Source of the DNA: Evansella clarkii
GTDB lineage: Bacteria > Bacillota > Bacilli > Bacillales > Salisediminibacteriaceae
Direction: 5' to 3'
NCBI RefSeq assembly: GCF_002019695.1
Contig: NZ_KV917376.1
Location: 4,718,072 to 4,782,071, forward strand
DNA: 64,000 nt
Positions 25,765-34,797 of this stretch are shown piece by piece. The notes under the pieces were generated by a model that saw nothing but the letters and a program-made list of their open reading frames with translations, was not told the origin of the DNA and did not search any database. Within the stretch, counting starts at the first letter, position 1; the number at the start of each line of letters is the position of its first letter. A program made the translations under genes and the position numbers.

Positions 25765-26300
25765 CTCTGTTAAACTTTAGTGTTGATTTTCACTACAGAA
25801 CACTCGCTTGCACACAGGCATAAGCACACAACTTCTGCCTACTACATAGCCAATTAAAGAAAAGCGCAAGCGCCTTGGTCACGAGCGGCGCTTTATATCT
25901 GCAACGAGTAACCGCTGCTCCAGTGGTCCAGACACTGCCTCTTCCTCCTCGATTGTATATCCGGTGTTGTTGTTGAGCTAATTGCTGCTCTTTCGTACGT
26001 TTTGTGGCATTGGTCAACCGATTCAATTCCTGAATCAGCTTCAATTCATCCCTTGAGTGAGTGATTCGGAGGACAGCATAATTAGATTGCTGCTTTTTCC
26101 TCTTCATCCAGTACTTCGAGGTGCTTCAGCAGAGAGATGCAAATTCAGGTAGCAGCCTGCCTGAAGTGACCTCGAGTAGCTGTCTCTTCCTCTTCCAGCA
26201 GAGCTTCGATGTGTATCCGTCGAGACAACTCGAAGCATAATCGTGATGAAAACGCTCGTCGCTGGAGCTGGACGACTTATCCACAGAATTAAACTTTTAT
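25765..26300. repeat. Composite of GTTGAT-family repeats (no gene)
   Basis: Begins GCTCTGTTAAACTTTA.TGTTGATTTTCACT, as at 47812. It contains AAAGCGCAAGCGCCTTGGTCA, a hairpin-forming motif common in Bacillus intergenic DNA, and CTCTTCCTCTTCCAGCAG plus GTCGAGACAACTCGA, also seen near 61.0 kb. The order looks like nested or rearranged copies. The 730-nt gap between the MFS gene and sodA holds nothing else I can identify. Confidence 0.55.
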
Positions 26301-26311
26301 AATTTCCTAAA

Positions 26312-26341
26312 TAAAAAAGCTGCCCTGCTAAGGACAGCTTC
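26312..26341 (-). terminator. Terminator of sodA
   Basis: Minus strand AAGCTGTCC pairs with GGGCAGCTT, followed by TTTT. Confidence 0.85.
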
Positions 26342-26346
26342 AGTAA

Positions 26347-26955
26347 TTATTTTGCTTCGTTGTAACGCTTGGAAACTTCTTCCCAGTTAATTACGTTGAA
26401 GAACGCATCCACATAATCAGGACGCTTGTTTTGGTATTTTAAGTAGTAAGCATGCTCCCAAACATCCACTCCAAGGATTGGTGTTACGCCTTCCATGATT
26501 GGAGAATCCTGGTTTGGAGTGCTTGTAACTTCTACTTTTCCTCCTTTAACAACAAGCCATGCCCAGCCGGAACCAAAACGAGTTAAAGCAGCATTTTTAA
26601 ACTCTTCTTTGAACTTATCTAAGCTTCCGAAAGCATTGTTAATTGCATCTGCAAGATCGCCAGAAGGCTCTCCGCCGCCGTCTGGAGACATGATCTGCCA
26701 GAATAATGTATGGTTGTAGTGTCCACCGCCGTTGTTACGTACAGCACCACGAATGTTCTCAGGAACCGCGTCAAGGTTACCAAGTAAATCCTCTAAACTC
26801 TTCTCCTGTAAATCACTGTGACCTTCAAGAGCATCGTTTAACTTTGTTACATAAGTGTTATGATGCTTTCCGTGGTGGATTTTCATTGTTTCTTCATCAA
26901 TATAAGGTGTTAATGCGTCTGCTGAATAAGGTAGTTCTGGTAAAGTAAAAGCCAT
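26347..26955 (-). CDS. sodA: Superoxide dismutase (Mn/Fe type)
   Basis: 202 residues, ATG after AAAGGAGGAGAT. Full-length cytoplasmic SodA converting superoxide to hydrogen peroxide and oxygen. Metal ligands are visible in [22 protein letters not shown] and the signature DVWEHAYY. The motif [11 protein letters not shown] with GSGWAWLV is typical of the Mn form of Bacillus. Confidence 0.97.
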   Translation of the reverse strand: MAFTLPELPYSADALTPYIDEETMKIHHGKHHNTYVTKLNDALEGHSDLQEKSLEDLLGNLDAVPENIRGAVRNNGGGHYNHTLFWQIMSPDGGGEPSGDLADAINNAFGSLDKFKEEFKNAALTRFGSGWAWLVVKGGKVEVTSTPNQDSPIMEGVTPILGVDVWEHAYYLKYQNKRPDYVDAFFNVINWEEVSKRYNEAK

Positions 26956-27182
26956 TTCATATCTCCTCCTTTAGTAGTATGTAGGTACAGAGCTTATCCG
27001 CACCGTACTGGCAATATTTAATCAAAACAGTTAAATATTACCCTATTCAATCTAAACATTATCAAATATTGAACCGCCTTTCAAATATTTGAACTTGCAA
27101 TAGCACAAAAAACAGGCATAAAAAGTATACCCGCCAAGCCGTAATTTAAATCTGTCTTATCCTTCGAAGCTTCTGGAAATCA

Positions 27183-27509
27183 CTACAGTGATTTCAGCTT
27201 CATCCTGGGATTAAAAATCTGATTATCACTTCTAAGCAGGAAACTTTGCGCCTTGCTGTTAAAATCAATTTTCATGTTTTCATCATAAGCCCACTCATAT
27301 TGTTTTTCAACAGCTAAAGTAAGAATATTTCTGTCAGTTTCAGCAATCAGGTGGCTGTCGTCTGTTTGTTCTGTTTCCAACAGAACAGGAATCCCATTAA
27401 CTGTTCAGCCATCCTCTGTATCATAATGAATCAGAATACTGTTTTTGGAAATGGAAGTACAATTCTTCTTTAACTCTTCCAAAGCAGTGTCAGTGACTTC
27501 TATAAACAC
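27183..27509 (-). CDS. HesB/IscA-like Fe-S biosynthesis family protein with in-frame TGA (Sec or nonsense)
   Basis: 108 codons if read through. GTG at 27509 follows AGGAG at 8 nt. Residues 1-34 end in IHYDTEDG, then TGA (27405-27407), then TVNGIPVLLETE and on to DNQIFNPRMKLKSL, all in the same frame. Family members of the YqkB type have DTEGCGCxVxG here, so TGA sits at a conserved cysteine. A perfect 9-bp hairpin (TGTTCTGTT, loop GGA, AACAGAACA) begins 17 nt after TGA, matching bacterial SECIS spacing. Otherwise it is a pseudogene with a single nonsense change. Confidence 0.6.
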
Positions 27510-27797
27510 ATCTCTCACTCCTGTTAAGTTATTACTTATTGTTATACCCCGGAAAAAAAATCCTGTAATCATTGATTGTAAACTTAATACCATTCCAGGC
27601 CGCAATTACCGATCGTATCATTTTTGACTACATTAAGAAAGTGTTTTGCTTTCTGCCAGGTAATACACGGCTCTCTTTCAGCCTGTCAGACATACGACAG
27701 CTTAACCTCAAATTTTACAATTTATCCTCCACTTATACAAAAAAAAACGATCTGTACGCTCTAAGCATACACACCGCTGGTTCAATGGTTTTAATTA

Positions 27798-27890
27798 TGG
27801 CGGAGGAAGAGGGATTCGAACCCCCGCGGGCTTTGACACCCCTGTCGGTTTTCAAGACCGATCCCTTCAGCCAGACTTGGGTATTCCTCC
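27798..27890 (-). tRNA. tRNA-Ser (anticodon TGA)
   Basis: 93 nt. Acceptor GGAGGAA with TTCCTCC, anticodon loop CTTGAAA, a long variable arm (CAGGGGTGTCAAAGCCCGCG region) and an encoded CCA. Confidence 0.94.
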
Positions 27891-27902
27891 GTGGAATACA
27901 AA

Positions 27903-27979
27903 TGGTGGACCCTGTAGGACTCGAACCTACGACCAACCGGTTATGAGCCGGTTGCTCTAACCAACTGAGCTAAGGGTCC
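27903..27979 (-). tRNA. tRNA with CAT anticodon, probably tRNA-Ile2 (lysidine-modified)
   Basis: 77 nt. Acceptor GGACCCT/AGGGTCC, anticodon loop CTCATAA, encoded CCA. The acceptor and anticodon stem resemble B. subtilis tRNA-Ile(CAT), whose C is changed to lysidine by TilS, rather than elongator Met. Confidence 0.85.
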
Positions 27980-28017
27980 ATTTAGAAAAGTCTTTCATTG
28001 CTTTTCTTTGCATTATT

Positions 28018-28093
28018 GGTAGCGGCGGAGGGGATCGAACCCCCGACCTCACGGGTATGAACCGTACGCTCTAGCCAGCTGAGCTACACCGCC
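28018..28093 (-). tRNA. tRNA-Met, elongator (anticodon CAT)
   Basis: Acceptor GGCGGTG ... CCGCCGC, anticodon loop TTCATAC, T arm GGGGGTTCGATCCCC, encoded CCA; matches the Bacillus elongator methionine tRNA rather than the initiator. First of a Met-Ile2-Ser cluster in transcription order. Confidence 0.88.
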
Positions 28094-28216
28094 ACATTTT
28101 ATTCAGAGACAATGAATATAATAGCATGTCATTCGTTTTACTGTCAACGTTTTTTAATAAATCTTATTTACGTGGAAAACACGGCCACTGTCCAGCCGGA
28201 AATCATCCTGAAAACA

Positions 28217-28256
28217 AAAGCCGGACAGTAACCATATTGGCTTACAGTCCGGCTTT
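28217..28256 (-). terminator. Terminator of the Na/Pi transporter gene
   Basis: Minus strand AAAGCCGGACTGTAA pairs with TTACTGTCCGGCTTT with an inner loop, followed by TGTTTT. Confidence 0.82.
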
Positions 28257-28261
28257 ACTAT

Positions 28262-29899
28262 TTATTCTTCACCAATTACTGCTTCTGCAATATTTACAGC
28301 ATGATCGCCGATTCTTTCCAGGTTACTGATCATATCTGCAAATATTATTCCTGCTGATGGTTCACAACGGCCTTCGTTCAGTCTGATAATATGCTCTTTA
28401 CGAAGCTGCCTTTCCATCTTATCTATCTTCTCTTCTTTAAGAACTACCGCACGAGCTTCGCCAATGTCATCATTCTCAAGAGATTTAATAGCCTGTCCTA
28501 CTGTCTCAATTGTTAAATTGAACATTTCATCCAGATCATTCATAGCATCAGGGGACATCTTCACTTTATTAGCAACTTGATATTCAGCAAGTTCAATAAT
28601 GTTTTCCATGTGATCCCCAATTCTTTCAACATCTCTGACAGTTCCCATTAATGTGGAGTGAATAGCAGAATCATGATCTGACAGAGAGTTAGCGGATATC
28701 TTCACAAGGTAATCTGTAATTTTTCTGTCCAGATTATTAATTGCGTCCTCAAACTGATACGCAAGTTCAGCATGGCGTTTTTGTTTTGTCTGTACGAATT
28801 GAGAAGCTTCAGCAAGCCCCTGTTCAGACAACTCAGCCATACGCAAAGTTTCCTTCTTCGCCTGGCCCAAAGCTATAGAGGATGATTGCTGGATAAGCAC
28901 AGGGTCAAGATGCTGCGCCTTATATTCAATAACATTTTCCTTCCCTGGTATCAGCTTTGTTACTATCAGCGCCAGCACTGCTACGAACGGAAGCTGAATA
29001 ATAACGTTAGAAACGTTAAATATACCATGAGCCACGGCAATGGTCATTTCTGGATTTAACTGCCATGCTGCCTGAATGTATTGCATCATTGCGATGTAAG
29101 GATTAATGACAATCAGAACGATAATTGTACCGACTAAATTAAAAATAACATGGGTTAAAGCTGCACGCTTTGCTGCCAGAGAAGCTCCTAAAGCTGCAAG
29201 CACAGCTGTTATCGTTGTACCTATATTATCCCCGAATAAAACCGGGAGTGCCGCGCTGAGTTCCATAGCTCCCTGAGCATAAAGCTGCTGCAGCAGACCA
29301 ATTGCTGCTGATGAGCTTTGAACAGCTACAGTAAAGATAGTACCAATAAGTACACCAAGAAGGGGATTCTCACTCATCGTTACAGTGAGCTCTGCAAAGA
29401 CATCAAGCTCCCGCAGCGGGTATAAACCCTGTCCCATAAGGTTAAGTCCATAGAATAACGCTCCAAAACCAAAGAATACCTGACCTATATTATTAGCTTT
29501 TTTATTCTTCAGGAAAAAGATCAGGAAAGTCCCTATTGCAATAATAGGTAAAGCATAATCGGATATTTTAAGACCGATAATAAATGCAGTCACTGTTGTA
29601 CCAATATTCGCTCCCATGATAACCCCGATTGACTGCCGAAGAGTCATGAATCCGGCATTAACCAATCCAATGGCAAGAACGGTGGTACCAGTACTCGTCT
29701 GTAGTAATATTGTAACTATAATACCTGCTATAACACCCATTATTGGATTGCTTGTAAATTTATCAAGAACATCCCGCAGCCTGTCCCCCGCTGTTTTTTG
29801 GAGGCCATCACCCATATATTTAATCCCGAACAGGAAAATAGCCAGTCCACCAAAGAACATAAATAGAAGATCTCTTAACGCTACATCCAACAACCTCAT
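28262..29899 (-). CDS. Na/Pi cotransporter family protein with PhoU domain
   Basis: 545 residues. Two inverted Na_Pi_cotrans repeats with the QSS-type motifs LLQTSTGTTVLAIGLV and AVQSSSAAIGLLQQL, plus GANIGTTVTA and GDNIGTTITA; then a C-terminal PhoU-like helical domain (about 350-545). It imports phosphate with sodium. The start is uncertain: ATG 29899 directly follows AAGGGG, so a TTG a few codons in (using GGGGATGAGG) may be used instead. Confidence 0.88.
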   Translation of the reverse strand: MRLLDVALRDLLFMFFGGLAIFLFGIKYMGDGLQKTAGDRLRDVLDKFTSNPIMGVIAGIIVTILLQTSTGTTVLAIGLVNAGFMTLRQSIGVIMGANIGTTVTAFIIGLKISDYALPIIAIGTFLIFFLKNKKANNIGQVFFGFGALFYGLNLMGQGLYPLRELDVFAELTVTMSENPLLGVLIGTIFTVAVQSSSAAIGLLQQLYAQGAMELSAALPVLFGDNIGTTITAVLAALGASLAAKRAALTHVIFNLVGTIIVLIVINPYIAMMQYIQAAWQLNPEMTIAVAHGIFNVSNVIIQLPFVAVLALIVTKLIPGKENVIEYKAQHLDPVLIQQSSSIALGQAKKETLRMAELSEQGLAEASQFVQTKQKRHAELAYQFEDAINNLDRKITDYLVKISANSLSDHDSAIHSTLMGTVRDVERIGDHMENIIELAEYQVANKVKMSPDAMNDLDEMFNLTIETVGQAIKSLENDDIGEARAVVLKEEKIDKMERQLRKEHIIRLNEGRCEPSAGIIFADMISNLERIGDHAVNIAEAVIGEE

Positions 29900-30154
29900 C
29901 CCCTTATTTCAGCATATGACACGTTTTTTCAATACCTTACAAATCATACTTGCAAATTATTAACTTTTTGTTAACCAATTGTAAAGATTTTATTAAGTTT
30001 TTGCCATAGACAATCCTACACTGTTTCGACAAAAAAGCCAATGCTTGTTTGAAAGTTTTCTATCATATAAAATAATAACTGAAAAAAACCAGACTTTGTC
30101 TCACGTTATTAACAAAGAATATAAAACTGGCAATAATAAACAAGGAGTGCAGAA

Positions 30155-30949
30155 ATGAATATATTCCAGCAATTTTTTAAGAGCTTGTATTCTCCGTCCA
30201 CAATATCAAAATTTCGGTTTCAAAAAATAGGTAAATCAATTCTGTATGTATTTTTCCTCATGCTAATAGCTACTATTCCGGCAGCTGTTATACTCGGAGT
30301 GAGCCTCAGCTCTGTATATAACTCCGCAGAGAGACATCTCACTGAAACATTCCCTGAATTTGAAATTCAAAATGGAGTATTAACTGCAGAAACAGATGAG
30401 CCGATAATAATTGAAGAGGACGGTGAGCTGATCATATTCGATCCAACAGGCGAACTGAATCCTAATGACCTGGCAGGGGCCCGGACTGCTATTGGCCTTT
30501 TTGAACGGGAAGCTGCTATCGTAACGGACGGTATACCACAATCAGCAGCTTATAATGAAATTAACATTAATATAACAAGTAACGAGTTAGCTGAATTGCT
30601 TGAAAGTGTAGGTGGTGTATTACCACTTATTATTAGTTTCATAATAGTACTTATGTATATATTTTCTACTGGGATGAAATTTATTGGTATTTTTTCCTTA
30701 TCTTTTATTGCACTGCTCATGAAAAATAGTATGGCCCCGCAGCTTAAATACCGCCATTGCTGGGTTCTTGCAGCCTATACCGTTACATTACCGACCATAC
30801 TTTTTGCCCTTCTGGAAGCAATGCAGATTTTCATTCCATTTTCTTTTACCCTATACTGGGTAACTGCAATCGCAATGATGTATTTTGTACTTAAAGAAAT
30901 ACCTGTACCAAATAGAAGCACAGACGGGGAAGATCTAAGAACTCCTTAA
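30155..30949 (+). CDS. DUF1189 family membrane protein
   Basis: 264 residues, ATG after CAAGGAG. N-terminal FFKSLYSPSTISKFRFQKIGKS followed by a membrane helix, an acidic extracytoplasmic loop of about 120 residues, and four C-terminal helices, the DUF1189 layout (MalF-like). Function unknown. Isolated gene. Confidence 0.85.
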   Translation: MNIFQQFFKSLYSPSTISKFRFQKIGKSILYVFFLMLIATIPAAVILGVSLSSVYNSAERHLTETFPEFEIQNGVLTAETDEPIIIEEDGELIIFDPTGELNPNDLAGARTAIGLFEREAAIVTDGIPQSAAYNEININITSNELAELLESVGGVLPLIISFIIVLMYIFSTGMKFIGIFSLSFIALLMKNSMAPQLKYRHCWVLAAYTVTLPTILFALLEAMQIFIPFSFTLYWVTAIAMMYFVLKEIPVPNRSTDGEDLRTP

Positions 30950-31240
30950 CTGAACTTATGGACCGTGAGTAACCGTATAACCGAAGGATGCTTCACCAAT
31001 TTATTTCGGAACGCTACTTTAGTTCTGGAGCTTTTTTGCATATTTCCTGCTCACTTTTTACAGATACAATTATTATTGCGTGTTAGAGATAAAAGTATGG
31101 TATATTATTCATATTAATGTGTATACCATAAGTATTTTGTTCAGAGGCCGGTCATACTGACAAGACCTTCATCGAATATATAGTTAATAATTACAATTAT
31201 TCAGCGTATAAACATACAGAATAAAAGGAGATATGGGAAT

Positions 31241-31579
31241 ATGATAGGAGAACGAGTAAAAAAGTATCGTTCTGAAGCAGGTATGACTTTAACTGAACTG
31301 GCTGACAGAGCTGGAGTAGCTAAATCGTACTTAAGTGCTTTGGAACGAAACATCCAGACAAACCCATCCATTCAGTTTTTAGAAAAAATAGCTTCCGTGC
31401 TGGATGTCTCGATGGATCAGCTTCTATACGATGAGGAAAACCGAAACACTGGGGATGGAAATTCCGGCCTTGATAATGAATGGAGCAAACTTGTTAAAGA
31501 AGCAATGGATTCCGGGATCTCTAAAGAAGAATTCAGGCAATTCCTTGAATTTAATAAATGGAAAATGAATCAAAAATAA
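31241..31579 (+). CDS. sinR: SinR, biofilm/sporulation master repressor homologue
   Basis: 112 residues, ATG after AAAGGAGA. N-terminal XRE HTH (residues 1-65: MIGERVKKYRSEAGMTLTEL, AKSYLSALERNIQTNPS) and a C-terminal dimerisation hook (EWSKLVKEAMDSGISKEEFR). In B. subtilis SinR tetramers repress the eps and tapA-sipW-tasA matrix operons and are inhibited by SinI through this hook. Unlike B. subtilis, sinI and the tasA genes are not adjacent on the same strand; a SinI gene lies 640 nt away on the other strand. Confidence 0.9.
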   Translation: MIGERVKKYRSEAGMTLTELADRAGVAKSYLSALERNIQTNPSIQFLEKIASVLDVSMDQLLYDEENRNTGDGNSGLDNEWSKLVKEAMDSGISKEEFRQFLEFNKWKMNQK

Positions 31580-31616
31580 ATTAATAAAGGAAATGAATTA
31601 AATTCACTTCCGTTAA

Positions 31617-31648
31617 AATGAGCTGTTAAATACCAGCTCATTTTTTTA
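31617..31648 (+). terminator. Terminator of sinR
   Basis: AAATGAGCTG and CAGCTCATTTTTTT with an AT-rich loop. Confidence 0.9.
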
Positions 31649-31875
31649 TTGCCTTATTTTAGATAAAGGTTCCACATTAAATTTGGCATTTAATTATACT
31701 TTATTGTGTTAATTCTGAAAAGCTTCAAAAAAGTTGTTATTCTTTATAAAGAACAAATAAGATCGTCATCCCTCTCTTTTTCTTCAAATTATTCTTTTTT
31801 ATCCCCCTTTAAATAAAATCCCCTGTGCTATATAATGAACAAAAAGCTGTTTTGTTTTATAAAGGAGGTTTGTCT

Positions 31876-32103
31876 TTGATTGGAAAAGTGATCAGACAGA
31901 AAAGAAAAGAAAAAGGGATTTCCTTATCAGAACTATCCCGATTGACGGGTGTATCAAAATCATATTTAAGCTATATAGAAAGAGGCTTAAAGAAAAATCC
32001 TTCCATTGATGTAACAAAAAAAATCTTCAAGACACTTGATTTACCAATCACACTTCTTGCTTCGCTTGAAGAGAAAAAACCCTTTAAGGAATATCATCAT
32101 TAG
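31876..32103 (+). CDS. Short SinR-like XRE regulator lacking the dimerisation hook
   Basis: 75 residues from TTG 31876, 7 nt after AAGGAGG; the upstream ATG at 31825 has no ribosome site. An HTH closely paralogous to SinR (GKVIRQKRKEKGISLSELSR, SKSYLSYIERGLKKNPSIDV) but ending after the DNA-binding domain with a short basic tail. It might compete with SinR for operators or act as a separate repressor; inference only. Confidence 0.82.
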   Translation: MIGKVIRQKRKEKGISLSELSRLTGVSKSYLSYIERGLKKNPSIDVTKKIFKTLDLPITLLASLEEKKPFKEYHH

Positions 32104-32134
32104 CAGGATCCTTTTTAATATCAAAAAAGATTAA

Positions 32135-32163
32135 AACCTTTTAACAAATGTTAAAAGGTTTCT
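32135..32163 (+). terminator. Terminator of the short SinR-like gene
   Basis: AACCTTTTAACA and TGTTAAAAGGTT form a hairpin followed by TCTCTCT; the T run is imperfect. Confidence 0.6.
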
Positions 32164-32218
32164 CTCTGTCCTGTGCTGGCAGGTGCGATTATGTAGAAGA
32201 AAGCAGACCAGGAGAATA

Positions 32219-32350
32219 TTAAACTTTGGATAAATTTCTCTTGCTTGTTAAGAAAGCCCTGATTTGTTCAGGTGTCAAGCCTATTTCCTTCGCCTCCTTT
32301 AATAAACTCGTCCATTCTGCTTCATAATTCTGGTTCTCTGTTTTTTCCAT
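32219..32350 (-). CDS. sinI: SinI-family anti-repressor
   Basis: 43 residues, translated by hand, start MEKTENQNYEAEWTSLLKEA, then EIGLTPEQIRAFL. This matches the SinI core (EWxxLxxEAKExxxxPEEIRxxL) that binds SinR by mimicking its dimerisation hook. ATG 32350 follows GCGGGGGGAA. Convergent with the two SinR-like genes rather than upstream of sinR on the same strand. Confidence 0.85.
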   Translation of the reverse strand: MEKTENQNYEAEWTSLLKEAKEIGLTPEQIRAFLTSKRNLSKV

Positions 32351-32731
32351 TTCCCCCCGCTCCTCCTCTTCTGCTCTGCTAGGCAGCCCGGCTGTCATAG
32401 ACGTTCCCCATCCTTAGATCCGTAGCTTTGCGTCTCTATTTTTCAATAGATTTGCCCTTATCTAGAGAAGAATGGCTATTAATTCTTAACTTACTAAGAT
32501 TATATTAGTATCCAAATATAAATTTTAGGGAATCTTGTCAGGAAAACAAAAATAGGCTAATAGTCCCGAAATAATTGTTAAACTGACAAAATCCATGTCT
32601 TCGAATTTTTCATTTATTATAAATAAAGATAATTGTATGGCTTTATTTTCATCTCTGTCTTCCATCAAGAGATTTTCGACATTTAGGCGAAAAAAAACCG
32701 GCTACTGGGCCGGTTTTTGCTAATCCTGTCG
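32351..32731. other. Non-coding gap upstream of sinI
   Basis: AT-rich leader and probable sinI promoter region plus the terminator at 32690-32718. I could not pick a clear Spo0A box or SinR operator and see no gene. Confidence 0.5.
32690..32718 (-). terminator. Terminator of the nfeD-like gene
   Basis: AAAAAACCGGC and GCCGGTTTTT with a short loop; symmetric A/T tracts. Confidence 0.9.
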
Positions 32732-33364
32732 TCAATCTGTTTCCGGAACTACAACAATGCGGGTTCCATCAACAGAAATTACTTTTACTTTCTGGTCCGC
32801 CTGTACCCACTGGTTATCTGCAGTAGCGCTGTATAGTTTCCCATCAAGCTCTACTGTACCTGTAGGACGAAAAGGCGTTTTAGTTACCCCCGTTTTTCCT
32901 ATAAGATCTTTGTAGGATTCATTCATAGAATTATAGCCAAGATCACTTGTTAATTTATCTGCCAGTGTCATCTTTGCCCACATATTTCTTGATGGAAAGA
33001 CTTTGGTAAACAGATAAGAAGCGGGAGCCGCTAAAATAAGGGCCATTGCGACTAATATTCCATATATAATCCCAGGAGCAGGCAGCGCCAGACCAAGGAC
33101 CATCAGAAGCAGACCGAGTAATGCGATAGTGCCATCTGTTGTTACCTTCCCATCGAAAATAATCAGTCCAAGACCTACGAGATACAAGAGAACGACCCAC
33201 AAACTATCGGCCGCAGAAAGATGGTACGAAAAATAAATCGCCATAATTACGATCCCAATAACTCCGAACAATCCCTTAGCTCTCACAAACAGCTCTGCGA
33301 AAATAAACAGAGTCCCGATAAATACTACGAAAAAGCCAAAGGAGGCTATATCGAGCAATTCCAT
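32732..33364 (-). CDS. NfeD-family membrane protein
   Basis: 210 residues from ATG 33364 after AAAGGGGG. Four hydrophobic helices (residues 1-120) and a C-terminal OB-fold NfeD domain (residues 145-210: LIGKTGVTKTPFRPTGTVEL, VKVISVDGTRIVVVPE). Short type without the ClpP-like protease domain. Such proteins usually pair with flotillin (FloA/FloT) in membrane microdomains; no flotillin gene is adjacent here. Confidence 0.87.
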   Translation of the reverse strand: MELLDIASFGFFVVFIGTLFIFAELFVRAKGLFGVIGIVIMAIYFSYHLSAADSLWVVLLYLVGLGLIIFDGKVTTDGTIALLGLLLMVLGLALPAPGIIYGILVAMALILAAPASYLFTKVFPSRNMWAKMTLADKLTSDLGYNSMNESYKDLIGKTGVTKTPFRPTGTVELDGKLYSATADNQWVQADQKVKVISVDGTRIVVVPETD

Positions 33365-33473
33365 AAAAAGTCCCCCTTTCAGTACCAATATAGTATAACT
33401 TTATTTTACCAGAAAATAATTATTATGTTTATTTACGTACAAAAGGAGAAAAAGTTTCAGCAGATATATAAAT

Positions 33474-33500
33474 TGGCTGCTTCTGTATATTGAAGCAGCC
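33474..33500 (-). terminator. Weak terminator after the ypuA-like gene
   Basis: GGCTGCTTC and GAAGCAGCC hairpin; downstream on the minus strand only AATTTATAT. Confidence 0.5.
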
Positions 33501-33507
33501 AGCACAG

Positions 33508-34449
33508 TTATAGCTTTATCCGTTCCTCAATCCCTTTTGCTGCATCAATATTTCCGGGAAGTATCGCTTCCGATGAGCTTAACCACCCTCTGATAGCCTC
33601 AATGAGCCTGCTGAAAAAGTCCAGTATTGACTGAATAAGCCCCTGTCCTTCTTCACTGTTTACGAATTCACTTAAGTTATCCCGGATACTGTTAAGCTGA
33701 GTACGAACCTGATCCCAGTCAATATTTAAGTCCTTCATACGATTAAATAACGATACAAGACCGTCAAGTTCACTGTCTGTTAATTCCATCCCCAGTTCAT
33801 TTGCAAGACGCTGAATCAAAGCCCGCAGATCTTCTTCGGTTTCCACATCCTCTTCAGCGATCGCTTCTTTTATTCTGGCCATCAGTTCAGATGCCTGCTC
33901 CACTCCATGCTTTTCTCCTAAATCCGCTGTTTTTACGAGTTCCTCATTAGCGACCTGTTTTTGTTCCTCAGGAATTTCCACATCCGCGGATGCTTCATAT
34001 GCTTTAATTAATCCAGTAAGGGCACCTGTGCCAGACACATCAAATGGTGCTGTAACATATACATCGGCATCCTGGACACCTGCTGTAACAAGAGCATTCG
34101 CGTACATGCCTTCAGAAACCCAGGTAATTCTGTTTGTCTCTACATTTATCCCTTCTCCGGAAGAAAGCAGAGTAATCTTTGATGAAGATAATGCTCTGGA
34201 TCCAATAATATTTGCACTTATATAATTACCCAGGTAATGATGTTCTTCTTCATTACTTACATAAATAATTTCAGTACCTTCCTCTTCAACTCCCATTTCA
34301 TTCAGTAAATTTCCTCTCTGCTCTGCATTCAGATCCTCACCTAATGTCACGACTACCTCACCTGGTACTGCATCGGCAGAAATAACCGATACAAAAAGAA
34401 ACCAGAAGGAAAAGAAAGCAATAACGCCCGTCCACAATCTGTTTTTCAT
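33508..34449 (-). CDS. YpuA-like DUF1002 exported protein
   Basis: 313 residues from ATG 34449, 8 nt after GAGGGG. Sec signal peptide (LWTGVIAFFSFWFLFVSVISADA) followed by VVVTLGEDLNAEQRGNLLNEMG, ITWVSEGMYANALVTAGVQDADVYV and FDVSGTGALTGLIKAYE, the DUF1002 pattern of B. subtilis YpuA (YukJ-like). The C-terminus is helical. Cell-envelope role unknown. Confidence 0.88.
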   Translation of the reverse strand: MKNRLWTGVIAFFSFWFLFVSVISADAVPGEVVVTLGEDLNAEQRGNLLNEMGVEEEGTEIIYVSNEEEHHYLGNYISANIIGSRALSSSKITLLSSGEGINVETNRITWVSEGMYANALVTAGVQDADVYVTAPFDVSGTGALTGLIKAYEASADVEIPEEQKQVANEELVKTADLGEKHGVEQASELMARIKEAIAEEDVETEEDLRALIQRLANELGMELTDSELDGLVSLFNRMKDLNIDWDQVRTQLNSIRDNLSEFVNSEEGQGLIQSILDFFSRLIEAIRGWLSSSEAILPGNIDAAKGIEERIKL

Positions 34450-34797
34450 CTGATGAACCCCTCTCTCTTTCTGAACCATAAATTATTATTTTAGTATGCT
34501 TTTTTAAAATTACCGGCTCTTCAGTCCTCTATAAAAAAACGAAGAGCATTGAGCGAAAAATTCGCCTCTACTTTTTAAGACGGTTCATGCGCTCAAAAAG
34601 TTACAAAGCTCCAAGGATTCCATCCTCCTTGAAAAAAACTTTATTAAACAGTGTAATTATTTCTGTATATGAATATACGGGTTTCCCTGGTGAAGGTTCC
34701 CTAAACAAAAATTAATCAGACATTGTTTGTAAAATCAGTAATATCAACATATGGACAAGCATAGGCTGTATAAAACCTTCAGGAAGGAGCAAGTATA
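34450..34797. other. Non-coding gap between ypuA-like and yqfZ
   Basis: AT-rich. It holds the divergent leaders of both neighbours; a small dyad CAAGGAT..ATCCTCCTTG near 34610-34635. No gene or clear terminator seen. Confidence 0.45.

Noticed and set aside
25793-26107. 104-residue minus-strand frame between the MFS gene and sodA
   Set aside because: It lies entirely in repeat DNA, has unusual composition and no ribosome site; its segments recur in other repeats.
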